A stretch of DNA of 64,000 nucleotides from Morella rubra (Eukaryota; Streptophyta; Magnoliopsida; Fagales; Myricaceae). Shown here piece after piece: positions 13,603 through 26,213 of this stretch. The DNA lies in assembly GCA_003952965.2 (NCBI GenBank), contig RXIC02000419.1:47071-111070 (forward strand), read 5' to 3'. Numbering within the stretch: position 1 is the first letter of the stretch; every line of letters begins with the position of its first letter. Below the pieces are notes generated by a model. The model did not search any database. It saw only the letters and a list, made by a program, of their open reading frames with translations, and was not told the origin of the DNA. Both the position numbers and the translations under genes were made by a program.

Positions 13603-16281
13603 AGAGAAGGGAGAATGAAAGCAAGAGAAGCAGAAAAGGAGAGATTATTAATTTCTACTCTTTTGGCTGTTTAGAAGAGCATTACGCTTTCATAGATACT
13701 GAGACTGTGTGGGTGTGTGGAGAGAGAAGGCAGCTGATTTCAGAGTCCCACCGTCACAGGACCACCGACAGATTTGGATTTCAGAGCTTGACAGCCGGGT
13801 TGGCTCAGCTCAGCCTAAATTCCAGTATATAATTTAGGCCGCTGTCTTTTCTTTTTTTCTAGATAATTTAGACAGCTGTCTGCCTGGCAGAAAATATTTT
13901 TTCATATTTAATTTTTTACAAATTCTAATAATTTTTTACAATCTACAACATCTTTTTATAAAATCTAAACAACTTTTTTAATCAATAACTTGAATTATAA
14001 ATAATTAACTAAATAATAAATATGAATATGAATAAACAATTGACTTGATGTCTTGAATAAACTAATTGAACATGATATTCAGGTCAAACTATAGTTTTGT
14101 TATTAAAAAATTTAGGTAACTATCATCTAATAACGCTTTTTTTATTGGTAAAAAAGTGCTCCAACCATAAATGATTTTGATTTAAAATACATTTCTGATG
14201 AGACCTCAAATGTCCAATTTAACAGAAATATATATTTAAATCATAATATTATTAAAAATGTATATAGTGATTAATTTAGTAGATAGTACTAATTTATTGC
14301 TCAATAGACAAATGCATAAAAGAGTCGTGCTATTATTGTTTGTCATTTGTCAGTTTATTTAAAACAAAAAAGAATATATTTGTATTAGAACAACCAATAT
14401 GCAGTAAATAACCATTAAAAAAAAGTATATATATATTAGAATTCACGACATTTTCTCTTATCTTCTGTGACAAGCGCCAGATTTGGTAGGCTAGATTCTT
14501 GGATGCAAAAAGTAGAGCCAAATAGCTCAACAAAAGAAAGTTGAGCCAAGGAAGCCGAGCCTTAGAACTGCCCACGTGTATTATTTTGTTCTCTCTTAGT
14601 TGGCTGAGATTTATATATATCGAATATTTAGTGGATAATTAGTGGTTAAGACAGGGAGATACACCTAATACGGATATAATACGAAACTTGATTAAGTGTG
14701 AAACTGAAAAGTTAGTCAGTATTCTTGGCGAAACGACGAAAGTGCCTTACGAGACTGGGTCTTGTTCAGCTAAATTACGCCAATGGGCTCAACCAAACGC
14801 TTTGGAGTCCCGTCCTGCTAGACCAAGGTCAATTGCGAGCTGTGAAGGGTATATCAAGCAGTGACAAAATGGTCATTTTATTGCTTTCATAATGAAGCTT
14901 AGACTTTAAGAAGTCTTAATTAGTAGCGTTCGTTTGTCACAATTTTGAGAATTTTTATTTTATTTAAATTTATTTAGGTTTGTGAAAAGTAGAGTATGTG
15001 TAGATGTTGAAAACTTTAGAATATGTTTGTTTTGTTCGAAATTTTCATACCTCAAAATATTAGACAAAAGAATACCACCTTAATTAAGGTTAGAGATACA
15101 AAGCTTATGCTTTATTGGGTTACTAATATTGAATCAAGATACTAGATTGTTCAAATTGTACTGTGTAAAATTCGAAAACATATATATATATAATTGGTAA
15201 CAATAAATACAGTAATATCTATTTTCTATATTTATCATTATTCAAATTATCTCACATAAATCGAACAGAAAATTATAAAAAATTCAATAATAACAGGATA
15301 AAATATAGAGACATAAGAGAATGATTATGACATAATACCAATAATTAAAAGTCATCATCAAAATCAGAACTTCCATTAGTTGTACCTCTCTCTATGGGAG
15401 CAGCTCCCATGTTCCTTCGCTAAAGAATAGAGTTAAAAAAAAAAAGGGGCACAAATAATTGATGGAAGTTGAATGATTGAGACTGCAAATCACACACGAA
15501 TATGATAATTTATAAAGACGCAAACAAATTGCAACCAGTGGGTTTGTTAGTTAGAATGTGGTGTATCTTCATGTGCAATTTTCAATAAATATAAAATGCA
15601 AGTGGAGACATCAATGTGGCTCCTTCCTACTTTATTTTATTACAGAAACTTAGGTGGTGCGAAATTTGTTGGATTTCTCCCCTGCATAATCATAGACTCA
15701 TAGTATAATTCAATGTACATTGCAAAGAAAAGTGGGTACGATGTTTTAATTGGTTAAACCGTTTCCAAAACCCATTTGAATGGTTGGATACTTGGTCGCC
15801 ATCCATCGACAGGTGTGAGGATGAATCCTCCGTGGCCCATACGAGGGAGGGACAGCATTTGGTTTGCTGGATTTGTCCGCCGTATGATAGCTGCGTCAAT
15901 CCAAACCTCTATCTATGAAAATTCCATTTTGGAAACCTTTTAGGTCCAAGCCCTCTTCCTTAAATCCGGGGCTTCCCCAAATATCTCAACCTCTCTCTCC
16001 GGTAGAAGTAGAACGTCACGAAATTCTTTCTATATCCAATGCCACCTTCTGGCACTTTCCCGCATTTCCGTTTCAAGCTGTCCTGTCCCTTTTCTGTCGA
16101 AGGTAATTTCTAGAGATGGCAGGGCTATTAAACTTATCCGAATTGCCATTCACTGTTGAGGCTCCGTTAATCGACCAAATTCAAGCCTGAATGCTGGTCC
16201 CAATTTGTTAGATATGGTTGATATCAAGGAGATTCATATGAAACCTAATTGATAAAGGTAGAGTGAATGCGAGGAATAAGT
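13603..16281. other. CSI1 upstream region and AT-rich intergenic DNA
   Basis: The first few hundred bases probably hold the CSI1 promoter, which would drive leftward transcription. The rest is AT-rich and has no open frame with a recognisable domain. Around 14930-15075 the text resembles the AAAATTTT-type inverted-repeat family seen elsewhere in the window, but its ends are unclear. The frame at 15690-15899 matches nothing I know. Confidence 0.45.
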
Positions 16282-16470
16282 GTGTTTGTTTCCTAAAATT
16301 CTGGATCTTAACATAATCTAATAATTATAATATAATCTCTTCCTCCCATTAAATCATTACTTTTCACTATAATAAATATAAAAAGTTCAATCAAATAATT
16401 TTTCTCTTCACTTTTTCACTAATTTCAATACCTTAAAATTTTAATCTTCCAAAATTTTAGCATTCAAGTG
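16282..16470. mobile_element. AT-rich MITE, copy 1 of the GTGT...AAAATTTT family
   Basis: A short non-autonomous inverted-repeat element of about 190 bp. The left end has TGTGTTTGTTTCCTAAAATT. The right end has CCAAAATTTTAGCATTCAA, roughly its reverse complement. The interior is very AT-rich and shares words with other copies (GTGAAAAA.. on the opposite strand). The superfamily is not certain. Confidence 0.5.
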
Positions 16471-16701
16471 AATTCTACTTTCCTTAAGAAAGCCGTCAGT
16501 GCCATTGTCCACCGTGTGCTTCTGTTTCGAATTTTGGGAATAGTTTCTTTGCTTAGAGAACCTAAAAGATTTTGGTTACTTTAGCTTTCGGTCGCTTTTA
16601 CCACTATCAATAGTTTTTTTTTATTGAAATACAAGTACAGTTAGTTGTTTATCTGTTTCAAAATTATAGAGAATTTTAATCCTACTCGTTTCTTAGTATT
16701 T

Positions 16702-16898
16702 GAGTGTTATAATTTTGGAGTGGTTAAAATTTTAGAATATGAAAGTTGGTGAAAAAATGAAGATAGTTTATGGAGGTTAGTGAAAAAGTGAAAAAAGATA
16801 AAATTTGAATGAATATTATAACGACAAAGAATAATTTGATGAGGAAGAGATAGATTATTTTGTAATTTTTTTAAGATAAGGCTAAAATTTTGACACTC
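16702..16898. mobile_element. AT-rich MITE, copy 2 of the same family
   Basis: The left end GAGTGTTATAATTTTGGAG is matched inverted at the right end (CTAAAATTTTGACACTC). The interior contains GGTTAGTGAAAAAGTGAA, shared with copies near 20.9 kb and 47.4 kb. It is about 200 bp long and codes for nothing. Confidence 0.55.
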
Positions 16899-17196
16899 AG
16901 ACACAAATGACACATTCCTCTCCCCAAGTACCTACAAAGTAGTTTTTTTTTTGGATTACCCACCTAGTAGTTAGCCTAAGCAAGTTTATTTTAAGTGAGT
17001 TGTTTTGAAACCACTCCACCTTAAAATAATTTGCAAGAATCACGAAGAATTTAAGCACTCATCAAAATTAGCCTCTTTACGACCGGTTCACCTATAAAGT
17101 TACCATCAAAGTCTCAGACGAGCTTCGCACCATTCCCAATCATAGGTTACCCTCCGATCACTTGCTTATCAAGAAGAGTAAGACGATGGAATGCCC

Positions 17197-17548
17197 TAGG
17201 GGTGCCCAAGTTACCGGCCGGACCAGCCAACCTGGACCGAAATCAGATTGATTTTGGCCAAACTGGTCCCCTTTTTTGGTACAGGATTTACCGGTCTAGG
17301 AAACCGGTGTACTCGGGTCCGGTTCCGGATTACCTATATGGAAAACCGGAACTGGACCGGAGTATACCACTCCAAATCGGTCCTTACCAGTAAAAAAAAA
17401 AAAAAAATTCCAAAAAAAGCCTAAAAAGGTAAAAATACTAAGAGGCTCAAACTAAAAAAAGGCCCAAAATGTCATAGCCCAAACCATCCAATCTCGACCA
17501 ATGAAACTGGAGATCGGACCCGACCGGACCGGACATTGGACAACCCTA
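17197..17548. mobile_element. hAT-type MITE with 8-bp target duplication
   Basis: A 352-bp element bounded by imperfect inverted ends, TAGGGGTGCCCAA on the left and TAGGGTTGTCCAA (reverse complement) on the right. It is flanked on both sides by the perfect 8-bp direct repeat GAATGCCC (17189-17196 and 17549-17556). An 8-bp duplication with TAGGG-type ends is the signature of the hAT superfamily. The interior is rich in CCGG and ACCGG words and encodes no transposase, so it is non-autonomous. Confidence 0.85.
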
Positions 17549-17920
17549 GAATGCCCCCCATGAGCCGAATCAAGAGGGAGAGAAGCAAAAGAATTTCCTC
17601 GTCATATTATTCGACAATTAAGAAGGTTTGGCATTACATTATTCAATTCCACCAGTTAATCTCACGAACAATCCAGGGTTCAAGGAAGAAAACGGGTATA
17701 CAGGATTCATACTTAGGCACGACAAAATCTTATTGGGACGTTGTTGATAATCTGACAGAATGCCAGTAAAAAGACATTGCAATTACATACAAAAGCTGCC
17801 GTGAACTTAAGCCGCTGAAGCCTCAAGGGTAAAGTAATCTTGATTTGGGTAATGGTCCGAACAACAAGACTGTTTTTAAAACTCAACCAAAATGTCAATG
17901 AATCAGTATACATTCAAGAT

Positions 17921-20900
17921 TCAAGACGTAAGGCTAATGGCAGTAGCATATGATTGAAGCAGCGTTAGAGCTTGCTCTGTAAGAGCCCTGCTCCTCACTA
18001 GCCTCACCCAATCACCCACTATTTCTGCAGCTTGGCTGCCTCTAACACCTTCTTCAAGAGCATCTGCTGCTTCGGCAAGTTTTCCTTCAGCCAAATAGCA
18101 CTCAACTCTATTGATGACAGATTCAATTCCATCGCCTGATGGATCAACTTCCTTAACCTAGAAAAGCCAAAAGCCAATCAAAGAACTTTGAAATGAGCGA
18201 GTTAAATGTAGAATGGAATGGAATGGAAAGTATGCCTCGTATCCATACCTTCAACAAGGATGCAACACGTGCCAAAGAATGTGCCAAGATGCCGCCACCT
18301 CCTGGTGGGATAAGGCTGAAGGGCCGTAGCATCCCTTTCAAGACATCAAACTGCAGGAAGCATGGAGGTTTGAAGGATTTAAGAAGTTGGTTCAAACATT
18401 TGGCTTGATCAGCAATTTTAACTTTTTGAAGATTGTAAGACTGGTAAGAACAATATAAGGTTTAAGCATCTGTGCTTCCACCAGTCAACATGAATCACTC
18501 TTCCCAAATATGTTCATGACATCCAAGTAGAGAGAGAGAGAGAGAGAAGTAACATGGCTCCAGTTAAGTTTGGCGGAGAAAAGGCTATTTCAAATTATTT
18601 TTTTCTGTTGGGTCGATGGGAAGTAGCGAGTTTTCTACATAATTTGTGCAACTAGTTAGCACGACAAAACAACTCCTCAAATAGGTTCATCTATACATAT
18701 ATAATATAACATAACATAACATAATACATGCAGATATATATTTATATATATATATATATACTGTGTGTGTGTGCATGTATACTAACCACAGAACATGAGA
18801 AATGAGTAAAGAATTAAATCAACAGGCAGCTGAACATAGGTTCACAATGCAAAGCACGCCAACCCCTAGGCTGTCCTGTCTTGAGGGACAAAAGAGATGT
18901 CAGCATTCCAAGCCTGCCTTGATCAAATTATCAACTACCAGCAGAATAAATAAGCATGGAATGAGTGCAAGCCAATAAGAATGAAAAAAATACATTGACT
19001 ACGCATTACGAATCACATAATGGCTCAACCAAAATCTTTTATAATCAGCTTATTGCACTCCCATCAGAAGAAAGGCAGCAACATAATCTTTGATATTTGT
19101 CAATAGTTTTATTGACGCAAAGTCTAGCAAGGTCACAAAAAGATAACAATCAACAGCATCAAGAAGTATTGTAGGAGAAACTACCTCCAATACCGTCAAT
19201 GGTAAAATAACAACATACGAAAAACTTGCCTTTTGATTCAATTGCAACAGAGTATCTGTGCCATTTCTCCGTGTTTCTTCAGGAAGGGATGATAGGACCA
19301 AATCCAAAACTGAGTCTTTATCACTTCTATCAAGATACGAACGCAAAGCATCTATTTCTGTCTGAATTGGTAGTCCTTTTGAAAGTGCATCTTCTAGTGC
19401 AACGGCTCCCTGCAAGGCCAAAAACCAAATAACTGTTAGGGTTTTTGGTTTTGCAGTCTCCAAAAATATGAATGAGGAAGCTATATACAATTAAAATGAG
19501 AGAACTCTTCCTTATCAAGAAGAATAAATTAAGACAGAAAAAAAAGGATGATGAAAAAGAAGAAACTAACTGCACCATAAATTGGAAATTGGAAATTTTA
19601 CCAGAGCAAGCTTGTGGGCAAAGTGACTCTGACGAGCTTCTTCAGATCGTGCATAGAACGCCATGCACAAGGCATTTATCTACAGAAGAGAAGACTAAAT
19701 TAAATTCCATTAGCTATAGAATCCAGGGAGTCAAATGGCTGCAATTTGATCATGAGAAGGACAAACATAACACAAACTAAACCTGTTTAAGCAAGGGTCA
19801 AGTTTAGCCAAGCTATAAAAAATAACCAGTGTCATCTCCTGGCTTCAGTTGATGTTCCTGGCTCTTAAGTCTAAACCAAAACTTGGAGGTTCACATTACT
19901 CATTGGTATGATTTGTCATAGTTGAGTGCATTGGATGTCAATGTCGTTATACCCACAAATGGTGGATTTATGCTTTTACAGAATTTCTCTGAAGTTGTCT
20001 CAGGGCTTCCTTTAGATATCCTCTTTTCCTAAGCAATTGTGGAAGATTTATTGAGGGTATATCGCATTAATAATCTAGAAAATTAGGAGATTTGTTTCTT
20101 TTTCTTGATTTCCAAAGCACCTGACGCCACGGAAATGCATTTTTTTGGGTTTAGTATGGAATGCAGTCCCATGATGCCCTACTGTGACTACAGATACAGG
20201 GAGCCCTAATTTTTTCCCTTGTAACTTCTCATTCTGATTTCATTGCTATATCTTGTTAGTGTGTGTCAAAAAGTCTATTAAAGCACGGATAATTCCAACT
20301 ACCATCGAGCTTCTGTCTGATAGGCACCTTACATGGATATGGCAGGATACTTGGCGGCTGTGTATGAGTAACTAAAGAGATTAGGTATTTCTGCATACAA
20401 TAATATACAGCACAGATATGGCAAGGATACAGTACCATACCTTTGGCCAAAATTTGGAAGTTTTCCTAAGAAAAAATGGAGATTTAAATGAGTCTCAAAG
20501 ATACATTGTACCCCTTGAGAATTGATCTTTGAAGAAGTCTTAATTAATTCTAAACTCCAAAGTTCTGCAAAGGTCAATTAGGGATCAAAGATTGTGTATT
20601 CTATTGTTAAATATAACAACAATATCAGTTTTATTATTTATACGTACTCTATGCGTGTGTTTCTTATTCATCTTTCAAACGAAAAATCTCTACACATATT
20701 TTGTTACATACCAAACAATTAATGCATGATCCCATATTGACATATCATGTTCTGAACTTTCAAGAACTGAAGCATCAACAAACTGTATTGTCCCGAATCC
20801 ATATCCCATACAGAAATAGATGCTTCATACTAGGTCCCCTTGTAATATATCTTTTCTTCATGACTTGGTGTTTGGCTCCCAAAATTTTGGGGGCTGTGCA

Positions 20901-23900
20901 TAGGAATTGGTGAAAAAGTGAAGAGAGAGATGATTTGAATGATTTTTTTCTGTTTATTTTGATAAAAATAGGAATTGGTGAAAAAGTGAAGAGAAAGATG
21001 ATTTGAATGATTTTTTTATGTTTATTTTGATAAAAATAGATGATTTGATTGGGAGAGATTATTTTGAGGTTATTTTATTAGGCCAAAATTTTGAAGGGGC
21101 CAAAATTTTGGGAGCCCACTGATGTCAGCAAAATTGTAATTAACAGGTATATAACATGATTGCATTGCATCTGAGAAGCTAAAATGATTGATACGTGCTG
21201 GGTTTAGTTTTGAATGTAATTTCTTAGCATGTACACCAAAGCAAATGATTTTATCTTCACAACTAGTCTCTTATACAAGATCCTCTGAAGACTTCAAAAT
21301 TTCCTGTACAAAGGATCCTTATACTACTTGAAGTAAGCCTCATATATGCGTGTGAGCATAGACATTAGAATACACCCACCCACATGCGCGCGCGCACACG
21401 TGTATAGGTATATCTCCTTCTGCTTATGATATCCGTATAATAAAAAATTGCATGAGATTTTCATTCCATGTTTCCATCTTAAAGAGTTAAAATATACATA
21501 TACGTTGAAAATTTACCACAATAGCTTAACATGCGGCTGTACTCTTACATGAAGGTTTGCTTCTGCCATTTTCTCAATCTGGGCAGCCTTCTCACTTGCG
21601 ATTACTGCAGCCAATTCTGCTTTTGCGAACTCCTGAACCCTTTTTAACTTTAATTCTGCTTCATTTTCCTGCAATTATTAGGGATAAGAAAGTTGACTTC
21701 AGTAACTATTAAACGTTGATTCTCTATTCATATCGTGAGAGCATAAAACTTTATATGCACCTTCTGCTCGAGTTCCATCTTGAGTTTCTCTTCCAATTTT
21801 TCCTGAAGTGACTTGAGAGCAAGAGCTGCTTTTGCCCTTTCTCTCTTCAATTCCTGAAAATTGGTCAATATTTTACATTTGCAATAGTCAGAAGCTGATC
21901 ATAGGTACTGAAATAGATAGCAAAACAGTACCAACCAGGTTTGGGAGGAAGACATAGGGCATTAGTTATAAATGAGCCTGGGAATGTGTGCATCTTTGTT
22001 TGTTTGCATAAAGGAATTCTCAAAGCCATCTAAACTTCTGCTACTGATTTTGCTTCATGTTTACTTGATAGTCATTGCTGCCTCATGGAGAGGCCTTGCG
22101 TAATTGGATTTGTTCATCAACCACACGATTTCGTAACTACTCAATATGGCATCAGTCATATCTGTGGATGCGAGCTGCATGGGATTAGAGTCACCCCAAT
22201 GAAGAAGAGTTATTTGGGATAGTATGAGCTAATTAGGGTAAGATGGGATGCTCATCAGCAGCCCAAAAATTTATTTTTTCTTTCCTTTTGGAGGGGAAGG
22301 TGTGAAGGGAAGGGGTAGTCCTTCTATACGCCATCTCAATCTGCTTGGATTGTGGAGAGATTTAGATTTTCAAAAGAAAAAAAAATTGCATAAGCTTTTA
22401 GAGAATGGCACTTATCTGACACCAAACTTCCAAATCACATTTTCTTTCCTTTGCATTATGAAGTACACTATAACACTACTACCCTGGGTGAGAGGAACAA
22501 GATACTCAAAAGTCTCTATAAGTTGGAAAAACATTTCACGTGCTGGTTAAACAGGGAAGCCTAGTAGACATGGACATATATCCCTAGGTATCACTGTAGC
22601 TATTAACTTTGAATTAGTCCAAAACACTCTTAATCCCATGGAAGGCTCAAACCAAGCTAACTTCATTATTCATCCAAACCCTCCACCAGCTTTGTTTTGT
22701 GGCTGTAGCAGATTAGCAAAGCTGTTCCCTATTCATGATCTTTCCACTAAAGCCCAAAAAATATACAGCAACCACAAGAAAAATCATGTCAGAAGTAAAA
22801 CAAAAAGAGGGCAATCTCTACAACCTTATCCAACATTGCGGCCTCCTCTGCTAGCATGAGTTCCCTAGCCGCTGCATCCTTCAATTCCTTTTCATACATA
22901 TCCTGAAGTGTGCAGAAATATAGATATGGACATAGTACAAAGCTTATTAGACCAAGATGGAAAATCAAATTGAAAATTGCAAATGATAGTAATTACGCAA
23001 TAGTCCAAACCTTCAATGCTCTCTTTTCTTCAGCAAAAAAATAAGCATCTAACTCAGCTTGCCTCTCTTCAGCAGCGTGAATGGCCTCTAAGAAATCAAG
23101 CACCAACTTTCCATCCTTGGAGACATAACCATCACTCAACGCCCCAGGAGCACCAACTGAAGCCTATTTTCCCCAAGAACCATAAGTTAATCATTATATC
23201 AGGATATTCTATGCATGACCAGAGACAATGATTGGAAAAGTACAAAATAAATGTTGACAGCCACCTCTTTTTCTTCCGGAAAATGATTGCTTTCCTTAGT
23301 TCCCTGACTTTTCAAAGAAGTTGAAGGGTGGCCTTCAGTTTGATCCTGTAGTTTATATGCCTCGGCTAGCGAACTAGGTGATTCTAAACCATTACCTGAT
23401 GCAACCTGCAACAAAGTATCACCAGAAATAAGTTTATAGAAGTAAAAGAAGATTTGTTCTTTATTTGATAAAAGCAGAACGTAGGGAATCCTGAATAACC
23501 AACACAAGCATGGAAACACACAATGGAAAGAGCTCTTCACATATATGGAACAAAAACAAAACTGAGAACAAGGAATTTGAGTTCCGAGTCATACAGAATA
23601 AGTACAAATAAGAAACCCCATAATTTTCCATTATGGATGCTTGTGGTGCTATTGCCACCACAGGTTTTTACTAATACTAAATTGTTTATTCCATGAATAC
23701 AAAAACAATTTAACATCCTGCAACTGTTTAAATCAACGTGTTTAGGCCCAAACAATCCTCTATGAAGTCTTTCCATACCTAGGTAATAAGAGATGTGCTG
23801 TCTCCTAAGACGCTATAGCAGTAACATATAATTTCACAAAGCCTTGAAAAGCCTTTTCTTTTTCTGGATGGAGGAAATACAGGATCGGATGACCAGGTCA

Positions 23901-25590
23901 GTAATACAAGCAGGAGAAAAAGTAGTTAAAACAATGTTTCAATGTCCTAAAAGGTCTACGCTGACCCCTTGTGACAGTAACTACAGTAATTGGAAACATT
24001 CTATAGGGAACACATAGTACTGAGCCTTAAGCAACACCATTGTCAACAAGATTTGTGCAGCAGGCAGTATAAGTTGAGAAAACCAGAGTACCTCTGGTCT
24101 ATTTTCCGTACTAAGATGCTCAGTTGAAGTTTTAACACCACTTTCTTTTAAAACTGCACCACCATGGAAAGAAACAGGTGCAACACCAATTTCATCCTGT
24201 GCCTTACTAGCATTCTCTTCTGTGCTTTTCATGTCAAGACTCCCTTCTGATAAAATTTCGGAATCCGTGCTTTGATCATTAGATTCATTACTTCTTTCAG
24301 AACGTTCCAGCAACTCTTTATCTCCGACAGGGATAAAACCCTCTGCATGTGTATGTTGCACCTGAGACTGGTTTTTACCAAGTCTTTCGCTTGAAGGTTC
24401 AAGATGAGGAGCATCTGAATGAGCTTCAACCTTTTGCTCAGTTTGCTCAGTGGTGGGACTCAAATCATTGGGCTCCTCACTTTCATGTGGAACTAATTGC
24501 TCTCCTGGATGCTGGATATCAAATTCGTTGGGCTCTTCATTTCCATTAGAAACTAGTTTCTCTACCGAATGTTGGATATCCTTTACATCACTAGTCTGAA
24601 CACCAATCTTAGCTTCCTTCAATGAACTCTGCTGCGGTTCACCAATAAATTGGTCTAAATATCCAGATTGATATGCAGCGAAGAATGCAGCACCGACTGC
24701 AACACTTCCAATGAGAACTTTTGGCAAAGTGCCAGACTTAGGTGGGTTGCCTGCAGAACCAGGTTCCGAGGATGCATTTTTCTGAGTTCCAGTTGAGAAT
24801 TCCTTTCTTAAAGAAAGGGCAGGTATCTGTTGCAATTGTACCCGAAAACAAGAAAAAAGAGACAGTCAGTCTAGTTGTCAGGATTGACAAAGAGCATTGC
24901 CAAATTTGATCCCTCACATAGTAACAATAGTTTTAATTCCAGTCACATCTAATAATCCCCTAACCAAACTTCAGTACATTTCACAGGAGAAGAAAATCTC
25001 AATGGTTTCAGCATGACTCTTAGCTAAAACCCAAGAGTATAATTCACCCTCCAAGTGAGCAAAACAAGAAATACACAAAGCGCATGCTTTTACAGATAAA
25101 AGAAGGTAATCGACATCTAAGAACTACTCTCAGAGCTACGAAATATCTTTATTTGTGTAGAATTGAAGCTGTAAATTATTGTTCCATGGTTCAACAGCAT
25201 ATTGCAGTTGAAAGAAATGTATTTTGTCACTAATCTTGTAGCTGCAAACTAATTTTTGTTTACATGCCTGAGTGGTTTTCTGCCTCGGGATCCTTCCAAG
25301 GGCTCGGCGAGATGAAATTTCCAGAACCGACCTGCAAATCCACGCGGCAAGGCATTAGGGTCAGACATTGCATATAAACCACATCCACCGAAAGAAATTT
25401 GCCATTACAAAATCAAAGCGGCAGAAATATGTAAAGCTAACAGGGATTTGGCAGTGCTAGTACAAAAAACCTCAAGGAGATAGAGTGAGTCGCAAAACTC
25501 ATCCATAATTTCAGATACGAAATTAACGAGCTATATATATCGAAGAAAACTTTCGTAAAGGTTGTATTGTCCGCCACACCTCCGTAACAT
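17921..25590 (-). CDS. MIC60: MIC60 (mitofilin), MICOS core subunit of the mitochondrial inner membrane
   Basis: MIC60 anchors crista junctions in the inner membrane and contacts the outer membrane. It has twelve coding exons in transcript order: 25590-25580, 25331-25268, 24826-24092, 23405-23265, 23163-23011, 22902-22825, 21853-21761, 21668-21549, 19679-19602, 19409-19230, 18350-18249, 18157-17921. All are in phase and give 663 residues. The start MLRR is split by intron 1 from SVLEISSRRALGRIPRQ, a basic mitochondrial presequence. One membrane segment lies at about residues 62-80 (VLIGSVAVGAAFFAAY). An acidic variable region follows, then a helical coiled-coil stretch (EKAAQIEKMAEANL) and the mitofilin core (LIPPGGGGILAHSLARVASL) ending LLQSYATAISLTS. 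Two introns, 25267-24827 and 19229-18351, begin with GC rather than GT. Length and order fit plant MIC60. Confidence 0.93.
18532..18546. repeat. (AG)n microsatellite
   Basis: A short GA run in the MIC60 GC-AG intron. A (TA)n and (GT)n stretch follows at about 18735-18775. Confidence 0.6.
20868..21120. mobile_element. AT-rich MITE with internal duplication, in a MIC60 intron
   Basis: Ends are inverted: GGCTCCCAAAATTTTGG on the left and CCAAAATTTTGGGAGCC on the right. Inside, a unit of about 70 bp beginning ATAGGAATTGGTGAAAAAG occurs twice in tandem (about 20900-20970 and 20969-21040). It lies in the large MIC60 intron 21548-19680 and belongs to the family seen near 16.3, 16.7 and 47.4 kb. Confidence 0.65.
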
Positions 25591-26067
25591 CGTTTTGTGC
25601 CTCTGAGAGAATAAAATTCAGCGAGCGTAGTGGCGCGGTGAACTTGCTTGAGAAAATTGCCGAGTGAGAATATGAAACGGAGGGTTCAGGTGAGAGTTGT
25701 AGATTTTAGTCAGACTCTTGGCATCAAAACAGTCCGTTAGGACGAGTGGTCTGCTGTCCGAGTAATATGGGACTGAGTGGGAGGGAGCTTTGGGTAAGAG
25801 AACAACCGCTTAAATGCCGGTAACCGCCGCAGCGAAAGGATGCAGTCGGTGGCTTTGGCAGTATTTATTAGTTAAAGAAGCGTCGTTTTATGAAATTAAT
25901 TCGTCACAACATTCTAAAGACTTTCATAGTTTTACTGAAAATATTCTGAAATTTTTTTGTAACACCTTCCCGCAGTTAGGTAAAATCGAATTATAAATAA
26001 GACAAACAAATTTGAACGTTTCCACTAAGATCGAGCGAGAAATGATAAATTTGAAGGGAAAATGCTG

Positions 26068-26213
26068 GGTGTTCTTCTTGAGTTTTTCTCAGATTCTTCT
26101 TGGAAAGAATCCAACGACTCAGGATCTCTGGATGTGTAGGGCTCACTTTTAAAATGAATCATGGGCTGTTGGATTCTTTTCAGAAGAACCTGAAAAGAAC
26201 CAGGAAGAACACC
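26068..26213. mobile_element. Small MITE with about 48-bp inverted ends
   Basis: The left arm starts GGTGTTCTTCTTGAGTTTTT and runs to AAGAATCCAAC. The right arm is its imperfect reverse complement (GTTGGATTCTTTTCAGAAG ... GGAAGAACACC). Only about 50 bp separate the arms. No coding capacity and no clear target duplication were seen. It sits about 500 bp upstream of the MIC60 start. Confidence 0.7.
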
